DNA of 64,000 nt from Modestobacter versicolor. GTDB lineage: Bacteria > Actinomycetota > Actinomycetes > Mycobacteriales > Geodermatophilaceae. Under the pieces are notes generated by a model, which worked only from the letters and a program-made list of their open reading frames with translations, ran no database searches and was not told the DNA's origin. The DNA lies in assembly GCF_014195485.1 (NCBI RefSeq), contig NZ_JACIBU010000001.1, forward strand, positions 3,658,001 through 3,722,000, given 5' to 3'. Shown here one piece after another: positions 27,801 through 32,354 of this stretch. A program made the position numbers and the translations under genes. The stretch's first letter is position 1. Each line of letters starts with the position of its first letter.

Positions 27801-29917
27801 GCCGGGCGCGCTTCGACCCGGACGCGGACATGGCCGAGGCGTTCGTCCGGGTGTTCCGCGGCACCCAGACGCCGGCCGACGTGACGTTGATGGAGCACGA
27901 GCTGGCCGAGGCCCGCCACCTGGCGGCGCACCCGGGCACCAGCTACCGGGCCGCGCACGCGGTGGCCACGGCGCGGGCCGACTGGTGGGCGACGGGCCCG
28001 CAGCGCACCGGCGAGTCGATCGAGGGACTGGAGGTCACGGATGGCGGTGTACCTGGTGTACGAGAAGGTGCAGGAGACGGCGGGCGCGGTGGAGTACCGC
28101 TACGGCCCGGACGAGAGCCGGCTGACGACGTCGGTGGTGGTCGACCCGCAGGACCCGACGGCCTGGCCGAGCGTGGGGGGCGAGGACCCGATGATGCCGA
28201 CGGTGGTGCGCGGGATCGTGAAGCGCCAGCGGGCGACGGGCAGCTGGCCGGACCGGGGCGTGATCGAGCACTGAGCCCGGGCCGGCTGAGCCCGGCCGCC
28301 GTCCTGCGGCTGGCCCGCGAGCTCCAGGAGCGTGCCTGGACGGCCCTCCCGCAGGCGGAGCAGGACGAGGTGACGGCGCAGGTCGCCGCCGCCGAGCGGG
28401 TCGCCGACCAGGTGACCGCGCTGCTGCAGGGCGTGCTGACCACCGTCGGGCCGGAGCTCGGGCTGGCGGGGCTCGCCCACCGGGTGAAGGCGCCGGCGTC
28501 GATCGCCCGGGCCATCCAGCCGCTGCGCCGGCTGCGCGCGCTGAGCGCGACGGACGCCGTGGCCACGTTGAACGACCGGTTGCGCTTCACCGTCGTCGTC
28601 CCGGTGGACGGGTACACCGCCACGGTGCAGCGGGTGCTGGCCGGGCTGCAGGAACAGGGCCTCACCGTCCGGGCGAAGAGCTTCTGGCGGCCGGGCAACC
28701 GGTACCTCGGGCTCAACGTGGTGGTCCGGGGCGGCCCGGACGACGTCCCGTTCGAGGTGCAGTTCCCGACCCCCGACACCCACGACGTCGGGCACGACAC
28801 CCACCCCGACTACGAGCTGCACCGGCTGCCGGTCGAGCTGGCCGGTCCGCTGGCGCAGGTGCCGGCGCTCGGCCGGATCCTGGACGCCAACGCCCTGAGC
28901 GAGCTCGACGAGCGCATCCCGGCCGGCGTCGAGGACTTCGGGACGCCGAAGGACACCGGCCCGGCGACCGCGCTGGCCGCTGACGCGGAACTGGTCGACG
29001 CCTACCTGAACGCTCTGGCCGAGCGCGGGACGTCGGTGGTCGAGCACCTGCTCGAGCAGGAGGTCACCCGGCCGACGGCCCGCCTGCTGGCCGACATCAT
29101 CGAGGGAGAGCGCAGTGCGACAGGACGAGGAACTGGTCTACCGGGAGGCCCGGGACCCCGGGACGGGGGAGGCGTGGAACGTCTTCGTGGCCCACCTGGG
29201 GCCGTGGACGACGCCGCGCGCGGGGGCCTACCTGCCGGCCCTGGGCCGGTGGGCGGCGGACCCGGAGGCGGTGCGGGCGCTCGTGCTGAGGGACCTGGAC
29301 CAGGGGGACGGGGCGATCACCCGGGTCGACCGCGCGAGAGCGGAGGCCGTGGCCCGGGAGATGGGGCAGGAGCTGCCCAGCGAGGCGGAGCTCAAGCGGA
29401 TCCTCGCGCCGGGCTGAGCGACCCGCCGGTCGCCGAGGTCGGGACGGCGCAGCTGCCGGTGCTCGCCGGGGTCCTCCCGGTCGAGCTGGCCGCCGGCCCG
29501 GTCCCGCTGCTGTTCCGGTTGGTGCTCCCGCCGGACGGGCGGCCGCCGGTGGTCGTGCTGACCGAGCTGGCCGGCTCCCCGGCCCCGTGGGCCGACCCGC
29601 GGCTGGTCGCCTCGGCCGCCGACGAGCTCACCGCGCGCTCCACCGCGCTGCAGCGGACGCCGCCGGACCGGGTCCTCTGGTTCGCCGAGCACCTGCCGCA
29701 CGACGGCGCGGACGGGCTGCTGCGGCGGCTGGAGGTGCGGCGCGAGGACGGCCGCCACTCGGCCGACCCCCGGCGCAGCGAGGCGATGACCAGCGAGGCC
29801 GCCGCGTGGTGGCGCGGGGTGCTCGAGCTGCGCCCGGCCCCGGAGGTGCTGGAGCGGCTGACCGGCGGCGACGCTCAGCGCTGGGCGTCGGCGACGGCCA
29901 GCGAGCGGTCCAGGTAG
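21845..29917 (+). CDS. giant multi-domain ESX polymorphic toxin with nested immunity genes (2,690 codons)
   Basis: GTG 21845 follows GGGAGGGGG. Residues 1-120 match the CpnT-like WXG100 N-terminal domain (GLGLPDWASELLSYVSSGQ; LLAGWQSPATLAFLERAD). A membrane hairpin lies at 122-160, then an amphipathic region, seven hexapeptide repeats (410-452) and a Pro/Thr/Ala linker to about 890. Six dissimilar domains follow in the same frame: two copies of an HELAEA domain (902-1056 and 1899-2064), an unassigned domain (1153-1422), a papain-like domain (C1650/H1757/D1772), a RelA/SpoT-like domain (2149-2422) and an end domain (2526-2690). Between them the frame is Gly/Pro/Arg-rich and overlaps five small +1-frame genes. 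Whether ribosomes really read all 2,690 codons is unproven; stops between toxin domains are absent. The last domain could be a separate gene from GTG 29459. Confidence 0.7.
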   Translation: MSGGDVQPAWEGLGLPDWASELLSYVSSGQEWPKGSESALWELAEQWQGLAEELSTALEREATATENLLAGWQSPATLAFLERADATLYGEEASLAQFLGQAGALAQQSDAMGREVQYAKISVNVAFYIALISAFIAVLAAFFTFGTSTVALGAVGTVLREAARTIIQRLIQLAGRRFAQQVMTRAAQRAGQTAVQRTIAAQLAREVAEEVAEEVAIDAISQGYQISQGTRDGWDLQKTGAAAVGGAAGGALGVPVGRGVNRALGNTPLGRMGRDAAGNPVSGLSGPFRRWPGNAVNAGTTNAITSPFANSIANATVYQQYSFSLDGALGSAAAGAGRAGTISPTSPEVAAAVTRPSHALGSAVGDGSVVRPGQGVDTAAAQSWSDFAAANGAQQPAAGSAGAGSGQGAPGGAGQQGGAGQQGGAGQQGGAGSQGGAGSQGGAGSQGGAGPQAAHDAPAAETAQQSTSAPTAATAPAAAPESAAPGTTQGTTAPAATPTTTAPTPAPDTSGASVTTPNSETTPGPAGTQDTAPPAATPDSASSPAPAAPAAPSNADSTTAPATSNSETTPAPAGTQDTAPSAATPDSPSSTAPAATSSSETTPAPAGTQDAAPPAATQDATPAPASTTAPTTDTSAPAVSPATTSPGATSAPAVTSDSTPPSATPGASPSDSSTSAPAATATDTTATAAPTTAAPATAATPSTGAPSTGAPGTAAPAAVTPGTAAPAATTPATTPSTATPSSGTPSTATPSTATPSTATPSTATPATGTPSTGTPGTAAPAATTPATTPSTATPSSGTPSTATPSTATPSTATPSTAMPSTATPAAATPAAAAAAAATPTAATPTAATPSTPTPAPATRPTGDPAGPTRASQAPEGSPDGSAEQVAAPLVQSGGSGVRPTSPVRAEIWAERTYEVIRADTHDVADIVASTADVDRGDGRRGFTAAEVQQVKDHLFTQEHRLALYDDNGERVPGAVDVRTFDVDPDIAETWLRLAGPGTAHPDDVRLLAHELAEAAAWAADPELAYPEAHAVAQQAFDWHGNRRGPTHENTDTWSERHGAVADLPADGGEPRAGGVRVREQSGGHDGPGAGRPQGPGPGAAGPGGPGPAADRGGQGDPALDARGDVAAGRRDPELTAPGVEAPGPAAPGADADHAPPLNAGPDGTVLLENGVPVAPVFARSALDLPPSFHDTVAAHLPPGMTVAEFDVLRRTPADQLTPEQVEALRTIRESTQVARGDVVQRALPAETLANYLGNRTVDVPNVGVVFQPTTVSGFTAAMADVAALTTPAAVYEGLALGYTDPRYERANGRPPYLPDDGSIAVLRFPLVDVTQTSTPFSPVFGGDVTSPPPFTGNGFTDSAGHRVPEFTIDGLVDLPDGAEIYALDVDGRETLLAVYDLETASWLRAATPTGPTTSTTPSTEDTHDTAAGPGTAGRQLGRVEGPGLQGLDRGRPAGVGAGVRPDAGGRPVHPQPQRGVDEGAPGDRGGAVPAADVLPVAGGAVRGGGPDAGRPVEPGLDGPGRGPGGAAGPAAAGQVHVGDDGARVGGDRPGAGAPRRPADPAPELTPREAAQHLTAEPAPWQPGDDETGVDRPVVEPGRYLPPGAEVEQRMQDAHRAAGEGDVAGWIDAVNPAIHVFAPGSDEAGPWRNNCGECSRRVADAVQGVAVVPAWGDPARGEYEEMWSWAGARPLQALTAPPPVPGPGGADTAASLDAAARFTADAWQAIEQAAAGQPVGTVVVVGVDWDVPGLSRGQAGGHWFNAVVGPTGLLWVDGQDGTASPWPPGYGNQIWRAEAIVRRPGAPWEGVDLDAGQRPGTRGVDTGGGDRLGAELDGHGRPGDRGAVGRPAVPGRLAGDPADPAPGRTAVPGASGPGAPGAPGPGDAGGGARPAGDRAGLTADPGEVETGGAVRPRDVLDPDVQEAWARRVYDALVTNPAVVPAMVAALADTRRLEGTTGFSPAEVALVLRHVVVDRHLLTDPDTGLPTRRARFDPDADMAEAFVRVFRGTQTPADVTLMEHELAEARHLAAHPGTSYRAAHAVATARADWWATGPQRTGESIEGLEVTDGGVPGVREGAGDGGRGGVPLRPGREPADDVGGGRPAGPDGLAERGGRGPDDADGGARDREAPAGDGQLAGPGRDRALSPGRLSPAAVLRLARELQERAWTALPQAEQDEVTAQVAAAERVADQVTALLQGVLTTVGPELGLAGLAHRVKAPASIARAIQPLRRLRALSATDAVATLNDRLRFTVVVPVDGYTATVQRVLAGLQEQGLTVRAKSFWRPGNRYLGLNVVVRGGPDDVPFEVQFPTPDTHDVGHDTHPDYELHRLPVELAGPLAQVPALGRILDANALSELDERIPAGVEDFGTPKDTGPATALAADAELVDAYLNALAERGTSVVEHLLEQEVTRPTARLLADIIEGERSATGRGTGLPGGPGPRDGGGVERLRGPPGAVDDAARGGLPAGPGPVGGGPGGGAGARAEGPGPGGRGDHPGRPRESGGRGPGDGAGAAQRGGAQADPRAGLSDPPVAEVGTAQLPVLAGVLPVELAAGPVPLLFRLVLPPDGRPPVVVLTELAGSPAPWADPRLVASAADELTARSTALQRTPPDRVLWFAEHLPHDGADGLLRRLEVRREDGRHSADPRRSEAMTSEAAAWWRGVLELRPAPEVLERLTGGDAQRWASATASERSR
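23075..23200 (+). repeat. seven tandem 18-bp units (hexapeptide GGAGxQ)
   Basis: Seven in-frame units encode GGAGQQ three times, GGAGSQ three times and GGAGPQ once. They lie directly after the membrane-associated N-terminal part of the giant effector and probably form a flexible tether. The unit number is likely to vary by slippage between strains. Confidence 0.9.
23398..23710 (+). repeat. three imperfect repeats in the effector linker
   Basis: The peptide pattern SETTPxPAGTQDxAPxAAT recurs three times with starts near 23400, 23542 and 23640, separated by Pro/Ala/Ser-rich spacers. The nucleotide copies are close to identical, which points to recent duplication rather than convergence on a linker composition. 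Confidence 0.85.
24002..24296 (+). repeat. 133-bp perfect direct repeat, period 162 bp, plus 15-bp TPSTA array
   Basis: Bases 24002-24134 reappear unchanged at 24164-24296, an offset of 162 bp or exactly 54 codons. Each copy is built of 15-bp units encoding TPSTA-like pentapeptides. The duplication keeps the frame of the effector open and lengthens the linker before the first toxin domain. Confidence 0.92.
24545..25013 (+). other. toxin module 1 (HELAEA domain) of the giant effector
   Basis: Residues about 902-1056 form a compact domain with VRTFDVDPDIAETWLRLAGP, LLAHELAEAAAW (H1009-E1010) and YPEAHAVAQQAFDW. It aligns with module 4 (27560-28040), which keeps H-E-L-A-E-A and the later Y-x-x-AHAVA plus W. 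The repeated His/Glu and second His suggest a metal- or acid-base-dependent active site, but the motif is not the HExxH zincin motif and I cannot name the family. It ends at the start codon of nested gene 1 without a stop codon. Confidence 0.65.
25014..25247 (+). CDS. nested immunity candidate 1 (77 aa)
   Basis: ATG 25014 follows TGGAGCGAG and lies one frame off the giant effector. The product (ALLLTYRLTAESPEQVAYEF; GQVLVDPRDPD; LRWMREGTWPRGGAIQ) aligns with nested gene 4 (AVYLVYEKVQETAGAVEYRY; SVVVDPQDP; VKRQRATGSWPDRGVIE). Shared points are the beta-strand start, VDPxDP, and the closing W-P-x-x-G-x-I. Small size and position straight after toxin module 1 suggest the cognate immunity protein. 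It is the partner of module 1 just as gene 4 is of the paralogous module 4. Confidence 0.75.
   Translation: MALLLTYRLTAESPEQVAYEFGSSPEDMTGQVLVDPRDPDRELPGRGDPGLQRTVAGKVTLRWMREGTWPRGGAIQS
25290..26110 (+). other. toxin module 2 of the giant effector (unassigned)
   Basis: Residues about 1153-1422. Features are LPPSFHDTVAAHLPPGMTV, VQRALPAETLANYLGNR, YEGLALGYTDPRYERANGRP, VLRFPLVDV, PFTGNGFTDS, VPEFTIDGLVDLPDGAEIYA and a closing YDLETASWLRA. Alternating strands ending in an acidic PEF and GAEIY motif recall some ADP-ribosyltransferase-type polymorphic toxins, but the match is weak and other folds are possible. It is followed without a stop by nested gene 2. Confidence 0.5.
26112..26537 (+). CDS. 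nested immunity candidate 2 (141 aa)
   Basis: ATG 26112 has GGAGG seven bases upstream and lies in the +1 frame inside the effector. The protein reads WVEWKGRVYKGSIVV, then RTYCRWQGERFAVADRTPDG, LVWTGRDAGRAAQLG, WGTTVPASEVTDLAQER. It aligns with the stand-alone gene at 5953-6348 in the secretion locus. Many codons end in G, which makes the overlapping effector frame rich in Gly, Ala and Asp and free of stops. It is probably the immunity protein for toxin module 2; the family name is unknown to me. Confidence 0.75.
   Translation: MTPPQDPALPDGSWVEWKGRVYKGSIVVDPPASVRVFAPTPEDDQFTRSRSGGWTRVLPETEVVQFQLRTYCRWQGERFAVADRTPDGRLSLVWTGRDAGRAAQLGLQLLDKYTWGTTVPASEVTDLAQERHDVQLTPRRS
26570..27266 (+). other. 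toxin module 3: papain-like cysteine domain
   Basis: Residues about 1575-1807 carry a complete papain-fold triad: Cys1650 in WRNNCGECSRRVADAV, His1757 in GGHWFNAVV, and Asp1772 in WVDGQDG with Gln1774. This is the pattern of the Tox-PL/papain-fold toxin 1 family of polymorphic toxins (NCxxC, GHxxN, DGQ), which act as proteases or deamidases on intracellular targets. Its position in a type VII effector followed by a small immunity-like gene fits that family. The substrate is not predictable. Confidence 0.8.
27267..27533 (+). CDS. nested immunity candidate 3 (88 aa), for the papain-like module
   Basis: It starts with TTG 27267, fixed by GGGAGGGAG immediately upstream; no ATG or GTG gives a better start. 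The product has an acidic helix (PEEAIASVLSW) and a strand-rich C-terminus, DAWLVTRPTQRRGAPLFLVR and QGRVRPVHLARETL. The layout, an N-terminal helix and then WLV-x(10)-LFLV-x-x-G-x-V, resembles the Imm35 family that accompanies papain-fold toxins, though I recall this pattern and have not searched it. It lies in the same +1 frame as the other nested genes. Confidence 0.75.
   Translation: MTQGNGPGPEGSTPEEAIASVLSWTGTDDQETEGRWAAQPFQDAWLVTRPTQRRGAPLFLVRQGRVRPVHLARETLAEAHAQLVTEQG
27560..28040 (+). other. toxin module 4 (second HELAEA domain)
   Basis: Residues about 1906-2064, a paralogue of module 1. Conserved points are ARRVYDALVTNP (module 1: AERTYEVIRADT), GFSPAEVALVLRHVV (GFTAAEVQQVKDHLF), RFDPDADMAEAFVRVFRG, MEHELAEARHLA (H2018-E2019) and YRAAHAVATARADWW. 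The paired immunity-like gene 4 is the paralogue of gene 1, so whole cassettes were duplicated and then diverged. Confidence 0.65.
28041..28274 (+). CDS. nested immunity candidate 4 (77 aa)
   Basis: ATG 28041 has GGAGG about nine bases upstream. The 77-residue product has exactly the same length as nested gene 1 and shares its fold signature: a first beta-strand AVYLVYEKVQ, SVVVDPQDPTAWPS and the ending GSWPDRGVIE. It probably neutralises module 4. Comparing genes 1 and 4 would show which surface positions have drifted to keep pairing specific. No signal peptide, so it is cytosolic. Confidence 0.75.
   Translation: MAVYLVYEKVQETAGAVEYRYGPDESRLTTSVVVDPQDPTAWPSVGGEDPMMPTVVRGIVKRQRATGSWPDRGVIEH
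28290..29114 (+). other. toxin module 5: RelA/SpoT-type nucleotidyltransferase domain
   Basis: Residues about 2149-2422 carry the layout of a (p)ppGpp-synthetase-like domain. It has a helical lead with AHRVKAPASIARAI (2211-2224), the acidic strand NDRLRFTVVVP with D2244, a recognition turn RPGNRYLGLNVVV, the catalytic-strand motif FEVQFPTPDTHDVGH with E2304, and then YELHR. These match RelA_SpoT synthetase signatures (D..R, Y-x-G, E-x-Q-x-x-T, H..YE). Toxic members of this fold make ppApp or pyrophosphorylate tRNA; which reaction applies here cannot be read from sequence. Confidence 0.75.
29115..29417 (+). CDS. nested immunity candidate 5 (100 aa), for the RelA/SpoT-like module
   Basis: GTG 29115 follows GAGGGAGAG. 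The product starts ELVYREARDPGTGEAWNVFV and continues LGPWTTPRAGAYLPALGRW, ADPEAVRALVLRDLDQG, ending in a helix with EAVAREMGQELPSEAELKRI. It is acidic, soluble and unlike nested genes 1-4, as expected if it matches a different toxin. I do not recognise the family. It is in the same +1 frame relation as the other nested genes. Confidence 0.75.
   Translation: MRQDEELVYREARDPGTGEAWNVFVAHLGPWTTPRAGAYLPALGRWAADPEAVRALVLRDLDQGDGAITRVDRARAEAVAREMGQELPSEAELKRILAPG
29430..29917 (+). other. C-terminal domain of the giant frame, possibly a separate immunity-like gene
   Basis: Residues about 2530-2690: VPLLFRLVLPPDGRPPVVVL, a helix LVASAADELTARSTAL, PDRVLWFAEHLPHDGADG and LRRLEVRREDGR. The order VVVLTEL, DRVLWFAEHLP and then the R-x-EV strand recalls bacterial immunity-like proteins with a VxWIEHYP motif rather than a toxin. 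GTG 29459 could start it as an independent 152-aa protein, without a clear Shine-Dalgarno. No small gene follows it; instead the end overlaps the 3' end of the convergent gene by 43 bp. Confidence 0.45.
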
Positions 29918-30528
29918 ACCGCGCCGACCGACAGCAGCCGGTGCAGGTCGCGCAGCAGCCGGTCGAGCACCCGCACCGGGTCGGCCTCCTCGGGCTCGTG
30001 CTGCGGGGCCTGGGCGGCCATCTCCGCCAGCCCCGCGGCCGCCTCGGTCAGCGTGGGCCACAGGTGCCCCCACTGCCAGAACTCGTAGGTGCCCAGCGGC
30101 ACCTGCGCCAGCGCCGGCATGCCCAGCAGGCCGATGCCGTCGACGTCCGGCCGGTCGGGCAGCTCGCCGAGGCCGAGCAGCAGCGACTGCACGCGGTGCG
30201 TGCCGGTGAACTCGGCGGCGGCCTCGGTGCCCGGGGCCACCTCGGCGGCCAGCCCGCGCGCCAGCAGCGCGTCGAGCACCGCCGCCGGGTCCTCGACACC
30301 GGCCTCGCGGGCGGCGCGGCAGAGCTCGGTGCGCGTCCACGGCGTGCTGGCGACCCGGTCCGGGACCCCGTGCGCGAGCGCCCAGACGTCGGCCGTGGCC
30401 CGGTCGGGCAGCAGCGGGCTGTCCCAGCCCAGCCGGACCACCCAGTACGCCGGGGGTGCGCCGCGCTGCTGGTGGAACGGGCCCATGGCGTGGCCCAGCG
30501 GGAAGACCAGCGGTTCCCCGGCGGGCAT
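29875..30528 (-). CDS. uncharacterised protein A of a paralogous pair (217 aa)
   Basis: Not a named family. It shares a common pattern with the next gene upstream: VWALAHGVPD, PWTRTELCRAAREAG, LDALLARGLAAEVAPGT (a winged-helix-like segment), a hydrophobic LLLGLGELPD-x-PD, then LGTYEFWQWGHLWPTLTEA and LLRDLHRLLSVGAVYLD. It starts at ATG 30528, whose first base is the last base of the upstream gene's stop (TGATG). Its 3' end runs 43 bp into the giant effector frame on the other strand. The location suggests a link to the toxin locus, possibly regulatory or protective. Confidence 0.6.
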   Translation of the reverse strand: MPAGEPLVFPLGHAMGPFHQQRGAPPAYWVVRLGWDSPLLPDRATADVWALAHGVPDRVASTPWTRTELCRAAREAGVEDPAAVLDALLARGLAAEVAPGTEAAAEFTGTHRVQSLLLGLGELPDRPDVDGIGLLGMPALAQVPLGTYEFWQWGHLWPTLTEAAAGLAEMAAQAPQHEPEEADPVRVLDRLLRDLHRLLSVGAVYLDRSLAVADAQR

Positions 30529-31148
30529 CAGCTCACCGCCCAGGTGTCCAGGCAGACCGCGTTGGGCGTCAGCAGCCGGTGCAGGTCGCCCAGCAGCGAG
30601 GCGAGCAACGCCTCCGGGTCGCTGGCCAGCGGGTCGTCGATGCCCACCCGGGCGGCGGTCGCGGCCGCGCCCTGGCACGCCCGCCACAGGCTGGTCTCCA
30701 TCGTCGCCCACTCGAACAGGTCGTAGGCGGCGGCGGACAGCACGGCGAGCGGCCGGCCCGGCAGCCCGACGGAGTAGGCGTCCGGGTTCTCGGCGGAGTT
30801 CCCCAGGCCCAGCACGAGCGGCACCATCCGGACCCGCTCGGCCAGCGCCAGCCCGCTCGGCGTGCCCGGGGCGGCCAGGGCGACCAGACCGGCGGCCGCC
30901 AGGTGGTCCAGCCGCTCGGCTGCGTCCGGCAGGCCGATGGCACCGGCCTGCGCGGCCAGCTCGGCGACGGTCCACGGGCGGGGGACGTGGTCGGCCGGGC
31001 CGTGGGCCATCGCCCAGACGCTGAAGTCGGTGGAGGTGAGCCGCTGCAGCTCGGCCCCGACCCGGACGTGGAACTCGTCCTGCGCCGCCCGGACCCGGAT
31101 CAGCTGGCCGATCGGGTAGACCTGCAGCGGCGGCGAGTCGCTGGTCAT
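30528..31148 (-). CDS. uncharacterised protein B of a paralogous pair (206 aa)
   Basis: Paralogue of the following gene: VWAMAHGPADHVPRPWTVAE, LDHLAAAGLVALAAPGT, LVLGLGNSAENPDAYSVGLP, AYDLFEWATMETSLWRA and LLGDLHRLLTPNAVCLD line up with protein A. The segment from PWTVAEL to the GLVAL turn looks like a winged helix, hinting at DNA binding, but this is weak. ATG 31148 sits seven bases behind TAGGCT, so the pair is probably one leaderless two-gene operon. Confidence 0.6.
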   Translation of the reverse strand: MTSDSPPLQVYPIGQLIRVRAAQDEFHVRVGAELQRLTSTDFSVWAMAHGPADHVPRPWTVAELAAQAGAIGLPDAAERLDHLAAAGLVALAAPGTPSGLALAERVRMVPLVLGLGNSAENPDAYSVGLPGRPLAVLSAAAYDLFEWATMETSLWRACQGAAATAARVGIDDPLASDPEALLASLLGDLHRLLTPNAVCLDTWAVS

Positions 31149-31155
31149 CGCGGGG

Positions 31156-31161
31156 AGCCTA
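31156..31161 (-). promoter_or_regulatory. -10 box TAGGCT for the paralogous pair
   Basis: On the minus strand TAGGCT is followed by seven bases and ATG 31148. The opposite strand has a similar CAGGCT seven bases before ATG 31212, so this 63-bp gap is a divergent leaderless promoter region. Confidence 0.5.
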
Positions 31162-31211
31162 GCCGGGGCACCGGGGTGAGGGCCGGAGGTCGCTGTGCCA
31201 GGCTCGCGGTC

Positions 31212-32345
31212 ATGAGCCAGCCGCGGCTGACCACCAACGACTGGGGCAAGGCGCTGCAGGCGGCGCGCCCGCCGGAGGGCACCGGGCCCTCGACCGCGGA
31301 GGTGCTGCGCGGCCTCCGCGAGCACCGCCCGCCCGTGCCGGTGCTCGCCGCCTGGGTGCTCGGGCTGCTGTTCCCGCTGGCACTGGTGGCGATCGCCGTC
31401 CTGGTCGTGGTGCGCGAGGCGACCGCCGACGGCAACCTGGCCAACCGGGTCGTGATCGGTGCCCTCCTGGTCGGTGTGCTGCTCGGTGTCGCGGGACTGT
31501 CGCTGCGCGGGCTCAACCGCGCCGTCCACGTCGGCGACCACGACGCCGCCCGCTTCCCGGCCCGGCTGATGACCGTGGTCTGCGTGCCGGTGGCGCTCTT
31601 CCTGGTCTTCTGGGTGGAGGGCCGGGGCCACGACTGGGAGTCGTCGATGGTCTGGCCGTTCGCCCTGCTGGCGCTGGCCTGGGCTCCTCGACCGTTCAGC
31701 GCGCAGCCGGCGGCCCGCCGGTGGACCGCGGACGCGCTGCTGCGCCGCGGGCCGGAGGTGCGCAGCGGGCTGGAGGCAGACCTGTTCATGGACGCCCGGG
31801 TCTGCGCCCGGTGCGGCAACGCGCTGCCGGGCCAGGCGCGCCGCCTCGAGCCGGTGTCCGGCCCCGTCGGCGAGGGCTGGGTGGTGCAGACGCCCTGCCC
31901 CACCTGCGCGGCACCGCTGCTCTACGCCTTCCGGCGGCGGGACGACGGGGTCCCCGCCCCGGACGACCCGCTCGCGATCGGCGCCCCGGGGAGCACCGGC
32001 CGGGGGATGGGCGGGGGCGACTGGTCCCACCTGGCCACCGTCCACGCGGTCCCCGCCGACCTCGACGTGGCGACGGCCGACACCGCCACCCTGCGCTCCT
32101 GGCTGGCCCGCGGTGCGGTGTCGGTGCAGGCGACCGGGGAGCTGCTGGCGCTCGTCCGCCCCGGCGGCAGAGCCGTCCCGCTGTCCCGCCGGGCCGGTCG
32201 ACCGGCTCCCTTCTCCAGCGATGTCGCGGAGTTCAGCCGGGCGGGGTTGAAGAGCCGGCTGACCGAACGGCGGGCCCGGCTGGTCGCGGTGCGCGACGAG
32301 CTGGCCCGCCGCGGCGAGAGCGTCCCTGCGGTCCTGCCCGGTTGA
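31212..32345 (+). CDS. membrane protein with cytosolic zinc ribbon (377 aa)
   Basis: Four TM helices lie between residues 45 and 165: VLAAWVLGLLFPLALVAIAV, VVIGALLVGVLLGVAGLSL, LMTVVCVPVALFLVFWV and MVWPFALLALAWA. A soluble part follows with two CxxC pairs (VCARCGNAL and TPCPTCAAP) forming a probable zinc ribbon, and a basic C-terminal coiled-coil (LKSRLTERRARLVAVRDELARRG). Function unknown. Start ATG 31212 is chosen because CAGGCT lies seven bases upstream. Confidence 0.7.
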   Translation: MSQPRLTTNDWGKALQAARPPEGTGPSTAEVLRGLREHRPPVPVLAAWVLGLLFPLALVAIAVLVVVREATADGNLANRVVIGALLVGVLLGVAGLSLRGLNRAVHVGDHDAARFPARLMTVVCVPVALFLVFWVEGRGHDWESSMVWPFALLALAWAPRPFSAQPAARRWTADALLRRGPEVRSGLEADLFMDARVCARCGNALPGQARRLEPVSGPVGEGWVVQTPCPTCAAPLLYAFRRRDDGVPAPDDPLAIGAPGSTGRGMGGGDWSHLATVHAVPADLDVATADTATLRSWLARGAVSVQATGELLALVRPGGRAVPLSRRAGRPAPFSSDVAEFSRAGLKSRLTERRARLVAVRDELARRGESVPAVLPG

Positions 32346-32354
32346 CCGGCGGGG

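Noticed and set aside
24545..28040. HELAEA as a zinc-metalloprotease HExxH motif
   Set aside because: The fifth position is Glu, not His, in both modules, so the zincin signature is not met.
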